Under the pieces are notes generated by a model, which was not told where the DNA came from, searched no databases, and saw nothing but the letters and a program-made list of their open reading frames with translations. Made by a program: the position numbers and the translations under genes. A stretch of DNA of 64,000 nt from Ostrinia nubilalis (Eukaryota; Arthropoda; Insecta; Lepidoptera; Crambidae): assembly GCF_963855985.1 (NCBI RefSeq), contig NC_087117.1, positions 315,001-379,000 of the forward strand. Reading direction: 5' to 3'. Shown here piece by piece: positions 35,643-62,600 of this stretch (position 1 is the stretch's first letter; each line of letters opens with the position of its first letter).

Positions 35643-35762
35643 TGGGTGGGTTGCACCATCTTACTTTGACCATAACTATAACGATAACCGGTGTTTTTTG
35701 TATGGGGTTTGACAGATTTTTGACGTTAGTAAAAGTTAAAGTAAGATGGTGCAACCCAGCCT
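35643..35762. mobile_element. MITE GGTTGCACCATCTTAC family, complete copy
   Basis: TIRs gggttgcaccatcttac and gtaagatggtgcaaccc, core gataaccggtg. After it, aactcagtttaacacagc continues the duplicated block. Confidence 0.85.
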
Positions 35763-36285
35763 TAGTTAACTCAGTTTAACACAGCTTATCAAGTGGTTAC
35801 CATAGACTCTGTCTGCTAGTGGCCTAACGTGCGTTTTAAGCCCAAGCAACTAAGTAGGTACCTACAATCCGAGTAGATTAATGCTCCGTCAGGTGAATAA
35901 CAAATCATCCAGTCCTGACGGACAGGCCACCTGTGCGGGCAGGATTATGGGAAATTACGGGATTGTAGTGTAATTAAATAGGTTGCGAAGAAAAACAGCC
36001 GGATGAAGGAAATCCGTGAGTAATTGAGGCATTTTTTCTTAAAGATGAGGAATTTAGCTTGAAGAGCAAGTGATCCGTCTGCTCGTTTGCCTCATGTCCC
36101 ATAAAAAATAACTAAGTAGCTACCAAAATAATATCGTGACATGCTTTGAGAAATTCTGAAAAAAGTTTTGGTATATGACAACCTGAACCGCCTCTTTAGT
36201 GTAATGTTCCACAATAGGTATGTTTTGAGTGTTACTCTTGTTTATAATATTTGTTTATCTATTAATTAGGCTGTTGTAAAATAAA
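35763..36285. other. Intergenic with a lepidopteran repeat scrap
   Basis: gcaagtgatccgtctgctcg ... catgtcccataaaaaa near 36066-36107 is a known-looking dispersed repeat end; no gene. Confidence 0.4.
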
Positions 36286-36400
36286 TAATAAAGGTAGCAG
36301 GTGCTGGACGCAGGCTGCTACCAACCGGTCAACATGGAAATCATTGGGGGAAGCATTATGTTCAGCAGTGGACGTCCTGTGGCTGAAATGATATTAAGAT
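36286..36400 (+). mobile_element. RTE LINE tail
   Basis: aggtagcaggtgctggacgc ... ggaaatcattgggggaagc ... gtggacgtcctgtggctgaa. Confidence 0.75.
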
Positions 36401-36559
36401 GATGATTACTTTAGTCTGTTGCTAAACTTCCATCTTAGGTATAAAGAACTACCAGTGTTACTTTTAAGAAAAATAACTTTGAGGGCAGTGAAATTGCACC
36501 ATCGCCAGCAACTGCTCGTCAGGGTAGGTATCAGACATTCTATCCTCTGTAGTTTTTTA

Positions 36560-36670
36560 GGCTGAGTTGCACCATCAAAATTTAACGGTAACTAACGATA
36601 ACCGGTGCTTTTCGTATGGAGGTTGACAGATTTTTTTGTTAAAGTTAAAGTAAGATAGTGCAACCCAGCC
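36560..36670. mobile_element. MITE GGTTGCACC family, diverged copy
   Basis: gctgagttgcaccatc and gtaagatagtgcaaccc ends, core gataaccggtgc. Confidence 0.75.
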
Positions 36671-37509
36671 TTAATTACTTAGCTCCTGTAGTAGGAACAA
36701 AAACTATCAAAAATATTATATTTAGGTATCATGTTATTTTTTATCTTTACACCGCAACAAACAGCGTGACCGGAAGCTGTGAAAATTCAATGGCGACCTT
36801 TCCTTTCGACCGCTTTATCATAGATAATTAACTCTATAATTATCCGGTTTTGTTCCCGCCATTTTCCGACGGCCATTTTGCGGCGCGACAAAACGCGGGA
36901 AATGGCGTGTGAAGCTGATAACTGGATGGGATTGAGCACAGTGGACGGAGAAGCGGGAATAAATCAAGTTTAAACGTGATAGGTACGTAGATAAAAGACG
37001 AACTTAATAATTTCAATTTTCAATTCAATTTATTTATTCCAAAAACAAAATACATTGTACAGGAAAATTAGTTAGACATTAAAATTCGAGGTGTAGGCAC
37101 TGTATCTTACTCAAAACTTCTATCCACCAGCCTGAGTTTATTGAATATCGACCAATCGCAGGCTTGAATCTATGCTTAAATGTGTAGGTACCTAGTCATG
37201 TCTCGAAATTCGTTTCAGAATACAGTATAATTACGAGAACACCGCCCAACACTGCTCGGGTTTTTTTATTCAAACTGGCGCCCAACGTGGTGTTTTAAAA
37301 TTATCAAAAATCTTGAACGACGACTCGATCTGCCTTCAATTTCTTTCTAGCTCAAGCTAAAGCTAATCTTTGGAGAAGGGGGATCATAATAATAGTGGCA
37401 GAGTTTCTTCTCTATTTAATTTGAACCCTACCACAATATCTAAGGTAGGAACCACATTAGGAAAAAAATAAATAATATTTGGCACTTATGTGACGAGATG
37501 ACGTCATAA
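36671..37509. other. Intergenic; tRNA-Lys PBS-like motif at 37276-37292
   Basis: TGGCGCCCAACGTGGTG at 37276 is a plus-strand tRNA-Lys-type primer-binding site without flanking LTRs. No gene. Confidence 0.4.
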
Positions 37510-37617
37510 ACCTAGCAGGAAGGCTAGATGCAGGCGGCTATCAACCGGTCATTATAGAAATCATTGGAGGAGGCCTATGTTCAGCTGTGTGGACGTCCTA
37601 TGGCTGAAATGATGATG
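37510..37617 (+). mobile_element. RTE LINE tail
   Basis: ggaaggctagatgcaggcgg ... gaaatcattggaggaggcc ... ggacgtcctatggctgaaat. Confidence 0.75.
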
Positions 37618-37645
37618 ACATTAGGTGTTGTGCTAGGGTTAAAAT

Positions 37646-38721
37646 CATAGCTGGGCATTAACTCGTTAATCCGTTAATCGTTAATTAACGAAGTTAACAT
37701 TTCTATTAACGGATTAACTTTTAAGTTAACTTTAAAAAATGTTAACGGACTCGTTAACTTCCGTTAAATTATCCTAAGTCCGTTAATCGTTAATCCAGTA
37801 CCTACTATTTACCAAAAAGATACAGCAGGCACGCTGAAAAACGCGTTCTGACAAGTGTACGTTCGGGTGGTTCTGGCTTCCAGAACTTCCAGAACCCAAA
37901 ACAAGTTTTTGTAACCAGATCACTAACGACACTTGTTAATATGTGTGGGACAACTCTTGCAACTGAATTTAAGACCAGTTTTCCTCAACCGATTGAGCTG
38001 AAATTTGGTATACCTACTTATGTAGGTACGATGACAATGCAATGTTATGGTACCATTGAGCTGGTTTGATGATGGAGTCATGAGGTGGCCATAGGAATTC
38101 CTAAATGAATCGGCGGCATCGCATCGAATTTGGGTTCGTTGGATTTGTCTTTTCGAGCACTTTAGTACTAGATGATGTCCAGGGTCCTGATGATGGAGTC
38201 AGGAGGTGGCTATAGGAATTCCTAAACGAAACGGTGGAAACTTATCGAGTTTGGGTTTGCTGGAATTGTTCTTTTCGAACAACTTCGTTGAAACGAACGA
38301 ACGGTGCTAAATTGTATTGTAATTGAACCAAGGCTCTGAGATTGAGATACTACTAAAAAGTGTAAAATAAAATTATAATAATTAAAAAACTTTTTTAAAA
38401 ACAAGCTTTTATTCTGAAATGCAGTTGTACTAAAACGAAAAAAATAATTGTACTTATGCAAGGTTCAAATAATTTCGAAAGCTTGTAGCGCAAACATAGA
38501 GGAAAAAATTCTAGGCGCGATACAAGCTTTCTTAATTATTTGTACCTTGCATACAATTATTTTTTTCGTTTTATTATCATGTGTTAACGGATTAACGATT
38601 AACGTTAACTTGCGTTAAATCTTGCGAAATGTAACGTTTTAACGTTTAACGAAGTTAATTTTTTTATTAACGGTTTAACGATTAACGAAGTTAACTATTT
38701 GATTAACGGTGCCCAGCTATG
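37646..38721. mobile_element. 1076-bp hAT-like non-autonomous element
   Basis: Termini CATAGCTGGGCA and TGCCCAGCTATG; identical 8-bp GTTAAAAT flanks at 37638-37645 and 38722-38729. The first and last 130-150 bp are packed with gTTAACG / CGTTAAt words in both orientations. The centre has a diverged tandem pair, each starting gatgatggagtca (about 38068 and 38188), and an inverted pair gcaaggttcaaat / atttgtaccttgc. No transposase frame. An 8-bp TSD fits hAT. Confidence 0.85.
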
Positions 38722-38965
38722 GTTAAAATTGTTGAAGATGTCTTAATTGCAGCAACATAGGATTTTTAATCACGCGTCCCGCTCCGCTCATGGCTGTGCC
38801 CGCCTCTCACACAAGCGATGCGCTTTTCTATTAACTTATCAGCGAGTTAACGGCATGAAACGATGACGTCATCGTATTATGGACTTGGAGCCCTTAAATC
38901 CAGGGAGAAAGGTTCAATATCGCACTGGACGTGATTCGGCGATGACACCGGTTGCCTTTGTATGG

Positions 38966-40733
38966 TAGGGTGAATTTCAACAAGTGCATATTTTTGCCTA
39001 ATTTTGGTGGAAATTGTTATTTGTGTATTTTTATTCTTTAATTATAGATCAAATGTATTGGAAACTTATAATGTTTCTAAAATGATTAAGACATAAAATT
39101 TTGTCCAGTAGTTTTTTAGATTTTCCTCACACCAAAATTAAGAGAACACCAAAATTTATATTAAAGCACCAAAATTAGAAAATATGCTGTCAGTCGGTCA
39201 TATCTTAGTGCCAAGCTCAAGAAATGGTTTTAAATTTACCAGCACCGACTCCAAAAATATTAATCATGGTATATTGTCCTAATAAATAAATAACGACGTA
39301 CTTATTTTCTACTTTTAAGTGATTGTTGGCGTCGGTTTTAATTTTTTTGTTAAAATTATTTTTTTTCATGATTTTTAGTTGATTAGTCCTTGTTATTGTC
39401 ACTGAAGAGGGACAGTACCTATGTTTAATGTGATTAAGACTATAATTTTCCATTTTGTAATGGAAAATTATAGTCTTAATCACAATCCAAGTGTAAATAA
39501 TCTTCCTAGCAAAATACAGGCTCCCTACTTTAAATATCGGCAACTAAAAAGTATCAATGTATCATGTGTCAATGTATGTATCAACAAATGAGTATTGAGT
39601 ATCATCTAACTCCTAACTTATGTTGTTTGACCTTTCATCATCAGCTCATCTTAAATACCTGAAATAATACAACTGTATGTACATACCTACCTAAAATATT
39701 TAAAGAATTATCCTCCAACTCCTAAGCGTTAAGGAGTTTTACCTTCCATCATCACCTCATCAACATTAGATGATGACTACTTGAATAACTTTAGAAAACG
39801 TATTGCATTCCTACAAAATTTGAGGTTTACTCTCGATTTCCCTAGGATCCCATCATCAGATCCTGACTTAGTGACAATGGGACCACCACATAAGTGTACC
39901 CTATAGAACAAAAAAAGAATTTTGAAAATCGGTTCACAATTGACGGAGTTAAGTCGGTTAAAAATGCTTTGGTGCACCACCAAAAACACCAAAATTGACT
40001 CACCAAAATTAGATTCTCGTTGAAAAAGCTAAATTATATGAAATCTGTTTTAAATATAACAATAACATTTTAACACATGGTATGAAAACAGTTCCTTTAC
40101 ATTATACGAGGAATTCAACTAAAAAGAATAGCTTAGAAATCTTATACAAAAAGACACCAAAATTGCAGAATTGTTGTCCGTTTAAAAAAAAACAACACAT
40201 TTACGTTTTTGGCGGGAAGACGCAGAGGTCTTGCACCCGTCTGCCGTCACTGCTCGCGGGGGCGGTACTAAACCTAACGAATGATGGGAGTGTTTAAATC
40301 CTGTTTGATCTTTAAAGAAACTGACGAGCTATTTCATTATTGACACCAAAATCATAAATTTTTCGCGGACAAAACATAAGGACGTGACTTAATCACAGTT
40401 ATTTGGGAAACTTGCTTAATTTGGTAATCTTAGATAATAGATAGATTGTATAATCCAAAAATATACTTTTTCCCTAAGTTCTGTTTTGATCTTCAGCTAA
40501 AAAAATACATATTGTAAGAAATTAAGGATGTGGACACTGCACCAAAATTAGAAACGCTTAGTTCAATTATTTTTTGTCGAATTTGTAAAAGAAAATACTC
40601 ATTAATAATGTTGTCCTCAAAATGGAACCTCTGTATATTTTTGTGTAAAAAAAAATCAAAGTTCTATGTCATAAAAAACATATGATTTTCAGCTACGCCG
40701 CTCAAAAAATGTGTTTGGGAAATTGACCCGGTA
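38966..40733. mobile_element. Possible 1.77-kb element with scattered CACCAAAATT motif
   Basis: CACCAAAATT or its complement recurs about nine times (39001, 39129, 39147, 39167, 39988, 40001, 40155, 40343, 40540). Candidate ends TAGGGTGAATTTC at 38966 and GAAATTGACCCGGTA at 40719 are loosely inverted, but no TSD is visible. No coding frame of note. Confidence 0.45.
39429..39484. repeat. Perfect hairpin, 26-bp stem, 4-nt loop
   Basis: gtgattaagactataatttt and its exact complement surround a TTGT loop. There are no mismatches, unlike most pre-miRNAs, so it may be a mini-palindrome or the end pair of a tiny element. Confidence 0.9.
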
Positions 40734-40890
40734 ACTTTAACGCCTTTTTGCTCTGAATCTAAATGGACTTAATGACTTGGAAACTGATTGACTGACCCTG
40801 GTGGGGTGTGATTGTAACCTCCAGTTACGGTTTAGGAAGTGCAGAAGCGGGAGTAAGGATTCCCACCACCTCTCGTTCACAACACTTAGA

Positions 40891-41070
40891 CTAGGCTGAG
40901 ACCACCGATTTTTAGTTGGCCGATAGTTGGGCCCGATTTTAATTTGTATGAAGAATCGGCCAAATCGAATCGGCGTAATGTGCGCACTTCCATACATGCC
41001 CATATTGCCCATACTGATCAACTGCCCGATTAAACTATCGGCCGACGAAAAATCGATGGTCTGCGCCTAG
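40891..41070. mobile_element. Small TIR element (MITE)
   Basis: ctaggctgagaccaccgat ... atcgatggtctgcgcctagg, with inner ggccgatag / ctatcggcc pairs; about 180 bp. TSD unclear. Confidence 0.65.
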
Positions 41071-41116
41071 GCTTAAACTCCTGTGTAGCCAAGGTCTACT
41101 TTACTTACTAATAGTA

Positions 41117-41858
41117 TAGCCTGACCAGGAACATAAAAACCCTGGCATAGAGGCGCTTCAATTGCATTTGATAGTGCAACACTGAGTACAGTCGTACCTG
41201 TGTTAAATTAATAGGCTAACTTTATGTATCAGGATTCAGGATTACGGGCTAATTTGATATTTTCATATATTAACGAAAAAATATTATTATAGGTAACCTG
41301 GTTTAAATAAATTAAATGAACCATCAATCGAGCTAGTAGGATTTATTTTATTATTCATCAATAATCAAATTCAGAACTTGAATATTCAACTGCAATGTTT
41401 GCTCATGAACGCTTCAAACTCGGTACTTCTTTCCCAATTCCATAAAATTTAACACTTAGAAAGTGACAAAAAAATTTAAAATAGGTAGTTGAAACAAACC
41501 ACAGCTAATTTTCATAGTGGACTGTACTATGCGATAAACATGTCAGTCAATTTGACAACCTTTGTCGGAAACATTATTCAATGAAAATATTGTCCGAACT
41601 CTTAGTATTTCTCTTCGACAAATACTTTAACACATTGTAAACCACTTTTCTTTCACGACTATAAAAAGATTTTAGCAATTTAATTCACAAAATCAATTGC
41701 GCACATTTAAAATAAAGTTTGTTTACACTTTGACAGCAATAGACTGACATGCAAGGTGACATGACAATGAAGTTTTCAGTTACTGTTGCCATTAAAAGAA
41801 ATTAGTACCATTAGTTTTCCGCAACATGGCGAGGGTTTTTATGTTCCTGGTCAGGCTA
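41117..41858. mobile_element. 742-bp MITE with about 28-bp TIRs and TA TSD
   Basis: TAGCCTGACCAGGAACATAA at the left and its complement at the right end; TA on both sides. It is inserted in a copy of the gctacac...gcagcggtgg repeat, whose halves lie at 41082-41116 and 41861-41960. TA flanks suggest Tc1/mariner-type transposition. Confidence 0.8.
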
Positions 41859-41937
41859 TAAGTTACTATTTGACCGCCAACAAAAATTAATTCAAATTCA
41901 AATTAGCCAGTGAAAGCCGAGTTTGTCCTGCGAAAAA

Positions 41938-42100
41938 GTTGTTAAGCCCCGTTAGCCCCTCGTGGTAAGCTAACTAAATTATTATGCTTGTGTTACGAGT
42001 GGGCTCACCACAATAGTCGAGCGGCGGTGGGATTCAAACCCGCGTTCCCCGGATCTCGAGTCGGCCAGTCCAACGCCTTCACCGTTCGGCTATCGTAGCT
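41938..42100 (-). mobile_element. tRNA-derived SINE (second family)
   Basis: The minus strand has an A-box-like TAGCCGAACGGTGAAGGCG and B box GGTTTGAATCC (42030-42040), then gactattgtggtgagcccac and cgaggggctaac. Fragments of the same body lie at about 59318-59390 and 61425-61500. Confidence 0.7.
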
Positions 42101-42400
42101 ATGTAGAAGTGCTGATTCCGTAAAATAAGTGAGTGTCATCCACTTCATTCAATGAAATTGAGAATAAAAAAAATTCTCATTTGCTCCCATCATGACGAGT
42201 GTAAGTAAAAGTATACAAACTATTATAATTAATAAACGAAACGCTTTATGCGTCAGCATCGACTATTGAACAAGTTTTGGAACGAAACGTAGTAAGTCAA
42301 AATCAGCTGTTAAGTGACAGTGACATCCTAACCTCAAAGTTTCTGTGTGGTATTCTGTAAAATTATTATTTTATCACATAAAATCCAGTTTTTCAACAAA

Positions 42401-57152
<14,752 letters not shown>

Positions 57153-57553
57153 AGTTTAAAATATGCGTTTTATTTTTTGATAATCAAAATAAAAAAAAAT
57201 TAAATCAAAAATATTTTATTCCATTTTGACCACTAGTGGCACTCGTGAACATTAAATACAGTAAAAAAGATAGCCCGGGGCCCTTTACAAACCAAACAAA
57301 TGTGTTCCATTACATACTGAAATACTGAAAAGCGCTAAAAACCATATTGAAAAACCGCTAAAAAAACCATATTGAAAAACCGCTAAAAACCATATTGAAA
57401 AACCGCTAAAAACCATATTGAAAAACCGCTAAACACCATTCTAAAAAACCACTAAAACCACCAGAAATAATTAAAACTAGGCAATAAAAACACCACCAAG
57501 AGCCTTGAAAAAGCGCCATTTCTGGTGGTATAACCACCAAGGTGGCAACACTG
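57153..57553 (+). repeat. Tandem-unit spacer with CCGCTAAAAACCATATTG minisatellite
   Basis: Contains ccactagtggcactcgtg and cccggggccctttac, then three to five units of aaaaaccgctaaaaaccat, an inverted pair ccaccagaaat / atttctggtgg, and ggtggcaacactg. The same order follows each exon copy. Confidence 0.85.
57188..57193 (+). terminator. Candidate PARS2 poly(A) signal
   Basis: AATAAA 36 bp after the stop. Another AATAAA (57138-57143) overlaps the last codons. The downstream tandem copies keep the coding AATAAA. Confidence 0.4.
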
Positions 57554-57721
57554 ACGATCATAGTGTGCGGCAAGGCGGTCTTAGAGACTCCGCCGCGCTA
57601 CGAGCTGCACTGTCTCTACCAGTCACGCGGGCCGCGACTCGTCACTGTAGAGGAGTTGTTGGACGTCATGCGCGAGGAAGAATGTTTGGAGAACGGTTTA
57701 GAGGTTAATAAAGTTGTTTAA
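57554..57721 (+). pseudogene. PARS2 terminal-exon copy 2
   Basis: 168 bp, aligned without gaps to 56985-57152. In PARS2 frame it reads TIIVCGKAVLETPPRYEL and onwards to NKVV and TAA with no stop. It differs at two residues (V to L in the EEEC segment, I to V at the end). It lacks the first 13 bp of exon 9 and any AG acceptor directly in front. Confidence 0.85.
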
Positions 57722-58093
57722 AGTTTAAAACATGCGTTTTATTTTTTGATAATCAAAATAAAAAAAAATTAAATCAAAAATATTTTATTCAATTTTTACC
57801 ACTAGTGGCACTCGTGAACGTTAAATACAGTAAAAAAAAGATAGCCCGGGGCCCTTTACAAACCAAACAAATGTGTTCCATTACATACTGAAAAGCGCTA
57901 AAAACCATATTGAAAAACCGCTAAAAAACCATATTGAAAAACCGCTAAAAACCATATTGAAAAACCGCTAAAAACCATTCTAAAAAACCGCTAAAAACCA
58001 CCAGAAATAATTAAAACTAGGCAATAAAAACACCACCAAGAGCCTTGAAAAAGCGCTATTTCTGGTGGTAAAACCACCAAGGTGGCAACACTG

Positions 58094-58261
58094 ACGATCA
58101 TGGTGTGCGCCAAGGCGGTCTTAGAGACTCCGTCGCGCTACGAGCTGCACCGTCTCTACCAGTCACGCGGGCCGCGACTCGTCACTGTAGAGGAGTTATT
58201 AGACGTCATGAAAGAGGAAGAATGCGTGGAGAACGGTTTAGAAGTTAATAAAGTTGTTTAA
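58094..58261 (+). pseudogene. PARS2 terminal-exon copy 3
   Basis: 168 bp, open. Six or so residue changes: TIMVCAK, TPSRY, LHRLY, MKEEE, NKVV. It is preceded by the same ggtggcaacactg junction. Confidence 0.85.
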
Positions 58262-58879
58262 AGTAAAAAAAATGATTATTTTTTGTTAATCAAAATAAAA
58301 GAAAATCTAAATCAAAAATATTTTATTCAAATTTTACCACTAGTGGCACTTATGAACGTCAAATACAGTAAAAAAAGTTAGCCCGGGGCCCTTTACGCAA
58401 AACCTTTACACAAAAACCAAACAAATGTGTTCCATTACATACTGAAAATACGCTAAAAACCAAATTGAAAAACTGCTAAAAAACCATATTGAAAACCGCT
58501 AAAAACCATATTAAAAAACCGCTAAAAACCATATTGAAAAACCGCTAAACACCATTCTAAAAAACCGCTAAAACCACCAGAAATAATTAAAACTAGGCAA
58601 TAAAAACACCACCAAGAGCCTTAAAAAAGCGCCATTTCTGGTGGTAAAACCTCCAAGGTGGCAACACTGTAAAACCTTGAAAAGGAGGCTGACAATAGTG
58701 ACTGAGTTTCTTGCGCTGCTTCTTCTCAGCACTGGCCCATTTATTGTCCCGAAGCAGTGGTAGGGTTAATATTGGGACGTGTAAAAGCGCTTTTTTAAAG
58801 CCTATTTGCAAAAATAAATGAATTTTATGAATTTTATGAATTTTAAAAATTTTATGAATTTTTAATTTAATTTTTACTG

Positions 58880-59047
58880 ACGATCATAGTGTGCGGCAAG
58901 GCGGTCTTAGAGACGCCGCCGCGCTACGAACTGCACTGTCTCTACCAGTCACGCGGGCCGCGACTCGTCACTGTAGAGGAGTTATTGGACGTTATGAGGG
59001 AGGAAGAATGTGTGGAGGACGGTTTAGAAGTTAATAAAGTTGTTTAA
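58880..59047 (+). pseudogene. PARS2 terminal-exon copy 4
   Basis: 168 bp, open; N to D (VEDG) and I to V only. The junction is atttttactg|acgatc because an extra 200 bp (about 58676-58879) lies before it. Confidence 0.85.
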
Positions 59048-59457
59048 AGTAAAAAAAAATGTTTATTTTTTGTTAATCAAAATAAAAAAAAATTAAATCA
59101 AAAATATTTTATTCAATTTTTACCACTAGTGGCACTCGTGAACGTTAAATACAGTAAAAAAAGATAGCCCGGGGCCCTTTACAAACCAAACAAATGTGTT
59201 CCATTACATACTGATACTGAAAAAACGCTAAAAACCATATTGAAAAATCGCTAAAACATTCTAAAAAACCGCTAAAAACCATTCTAAAAAAACCGCTAAA
59301 AACCACCACGCTCGACTATTGTGGTGAGTTCACTCGTGACACAAGCATATTTAGCTTAGTACGAGGGGCTAAAGGAGTATTAGTAATTTGTCTAATAACA
59401 AATTACTAATAATCTTTAAAAAAAATCTGGTGGTTTTACACCAAGGTGGCAACACTG

Positions 59458-59625
59458 ACGATCGTAGTGTGCGGCAAGGCGGTCTTAGAGAAACCGCCGC
59501 GCTACGAGCTGCACCGTCTCTACCAGTCACGCGGGCCGCGACTCGTCACTGTAGAGGAGTTACTGGACGTCATGAAGGAGGAAGAATGCGTGGAGAATGG
59601 TTTAGAAGTTAATAAAATTGTTTAA
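59458..59625 (+). pseudogene. PARS2 terminal-exon copy 5
   Basis: 168 bp, open; changes at TIVV, LEKPP, LHRLY and MKEEE. It follows a SINE fragment (about 59318-59390) and the ggtggcaacactg junction. Confidence 0.85.
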
Positions 59626-59639
59626 AGTTTAAAATATGC

Positions 59640-62600
59640 GTTTTATTTGTGTTTAAATTGGATTAAATTACACATCATCCTCATCAACAGCCCTTTACAG
59701 ACCACTGCTGGACTATGAGCCTCCTCCACTGTAGTGAAAGGGTTTTGCCATAAGCCGTGTGGTGACGGCAGAGTAGAATACGTTTGTCACCAATCCCTAC
59801 TATTCCCGCGAGTATCGTAAGAGGCGACTTAGGGACTACACATCAAACAGAAAACGGGCAGCAGCGCTCACTGAAAAACATCCATCTTTTAAACTGCGAT
59901 CTCCAAATTACACATCAAAGGTAATTTAACAGGTTCAATTAAATAAATAAATAAATTAATAAATAAATTGCTTTCATTTAACTCGGTGGACTCGCCAGGC
60001 GAGTCACCGGCACTGCAATATAAATTGAATCGACTCGATACGCGAGTTCACTCGTACTATGTAAGGGTTAATTCTAAAACTGTTATTTAACTATTTTAAT
60101 TTAAATTAAACTTATTTTTTATTTATTTTTTTACAAGCGTTCTACCTATTACATATTCTGTGGTTCTACTCGTAGTTACTACTACTACAGTTACTGGACC
60201 GATTTAAAAAAATATTTCTCCATTGAAATCCCTGATGCCTGCCCTGATGAACATACTCGTAGGCGATAGAATATAAATTATAAAAAAAGTTAGTCAAAAA
60301 ACTTAAATAAATGTAAAGATTAAATAAATTAGGTAACTAGGTATTTCTCCGCCACACACTAAGTGACTGGGTGGTTCGAAGTTCGCCAGGCCAGCTATTA
60401 ATAATTTTAAGTTTGAATGTTCCCCTGACTTGGACCTGGTTTCGAAACCCCCACGCATTAACCATGAAACCCATGGTTTATTTTTTTAACAATGTCACTT
60501 ACTACGCGTGCAAATCCGACCATGACTGACTGATAGCATCTGAGATGTGGTTGATAAAATTATTTTTACATTGTTAGGGACACGCAGGATATGTCGCAAT
60601 GAAGTGAAAGTAAGGTTTTGTTTGTATGTAGGACAGATTTTATAACTAGCATCAAGTTTTTATAAAGATTTTATTAGGTCTTTCAAAATCACAAGCTTTT
60701 TAGAGCAATTATTATTATTATTGTCTAACGTAAAAAACGTTTTCTCTTCCAAGCTTCGAAATGTCCATCTACAGCGACTATTCCCGCTACAAAAACCGTA
60801 AGGACAGTGCGTCTCGCGCGTGTTTAGAATCTCAAATTACCCCTAAATTGTGTTTTCTTTGTACTTGGTTAGCCGAAAACAAGTGAAGCTCCTTAAATTA
60901 TTTTTCCGTCGTGTAAATCTTTATGTATGTATTTAAAAAAAAAAGTATTTAAGTAGTGTATCCGTTAAGCTAGCACCCATAACACAAGCATTAAGCATTG
61001 AGTTATAATGTACTACGTACTAGAGAAGACATGTCAACTAGACTGTTTCTGGCACGCAAACAGGTCCACGGACCGATCTTCAATTAGTATGTTCTCAGCG
61101 GTTGCTGTGACAACACGCGTTTTGTTTTTTGAAATATGCCATCCTATAGACGAAAATACTGTTCAAATAACTCCAGAAACATATTAAGTAAAAATCAAGG
61201 AATGACTTTTTACCATTAAGTTGTACATTTATGCACTTTAAAATACTAATTTAATTTTAATTTGTTAATTACAAGGCGTCACCGCGGCGGCAGCCATTTT
61301 ACGAAAATTTCAAAGAATAAAAATCGCAGACTTGACACTGACGCATAAAGTAGTATAACGAAAGGAAGGTTAAATACAGCAATAAAAATATTTTTTTAAA
61401 GATTATAAGCACTTTGTATTGCACAAATTACTAATAGTCCCGTCCAGCCTCTTGTGTTAAGCTAAATAAGCTTGGGTTACGGGTGGGCTCACACAATAGT
61501 CGTGCGGCATCATAGATCAAACTTGTTTGAATCTCACTGCTGTTGTTCGTATGCAACTGGTTAGTTAGTAAATCACCCTAATTATTGACAGCTAGCTCAC
61601 GAGATAGGCTAAAATTATAATAATTGTACAGTGTGTCTGGTCACCAGTGTCCGTCCCGTTAGGGCGCAGTACCTAATATGATCAATTTAATCGACAAATC
61701 CACTATTAAAAAATTACAGCTATTTTAATTTTTTTAGTTTCTGAGTCCGGATGGATTCATTTATTTACCAAATCTACCGATGTACAGGACCTATGAGTAT
61801 AAAAGTGAATTCGTTCGATAGCTGAAAAAGTAAGCAATACGTTGTCATACTTGTCATCAAAAAGTTTACCAAAAGCTTCCATTTAAATTTCTTAGAAACA
61901 CTTGAACGTAAAAAAATGATGCTTCTTTTTAGATTTTTCAATGTTACAAAAAAACTAGAAAGTTTTACATTTTTAGATGCACTAAGTCATTACATAAAAA
62001 CTGATATAATACCTTGGCTTTAAATCAACTAATCTAGGTGCTAGCTACACAGGAGATGCAGCGGTGGAAAGGAGAGGTGGGATTAGTCCCGTAACTTCTA
62101 CCTCACAGCTATTATACGTGTACTCAACCGCTGAGATAGTTAACAATAGAGACAATAAAATAACTGAAAGTCAGAAAGGTTCTGGAGTGAAGGCGTGGGT
62201 CATCCCTAGCTTTGTTCCTACCGTGACGAGTGGATTTTTTTCTAAAATCTCAAGATGGACTGACTAAAGATAGCAGGAAGACGCGCGTAATGGTATCATT
62301 ATCTATAACTCATAGTATTTCGTGCGCTGTTGGATGACAGTTTTAAACTAGAGATGGGTAATTTTGATAATCGAATTAGAAAACACCAGTTAACGATTCT
62401 CAAGGCGATTATCGATTACATTAGATTTTAATCGGGACGAAAAATAATTAATGGCTTAAGCATCAGTATGAAGCCCATACGCACTTGTAGCACAAGTAAC
62501 ACGATTAGCCTCAGTCCCCTCAGTTGTGAATTCGGAATCGCCAGTTGTAATTCTAAAATCGATTCACAGAGTGAAGTAACCAACACCAAAAAACGGCAGA

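Noticed and set aside
37646..38721. CRISPR-like array because of regular short repeats
   Set aside because: The repeats are short, irregular and in both orientations inside a TIR element of a eukaryote.
42014..42100. Possible Ser- or Leu-type tRNA gene on the minus strand
   Set aside because: Boxes are present, but it continues into a repeated SINE body found elsewhere in the window.
57505..57708. 67-residue ATG-led frame over PARS2 copy 2
   Set aside because: It is out of frame with PARS2; the PARS2 frame in the same DNA is the meaningful one.
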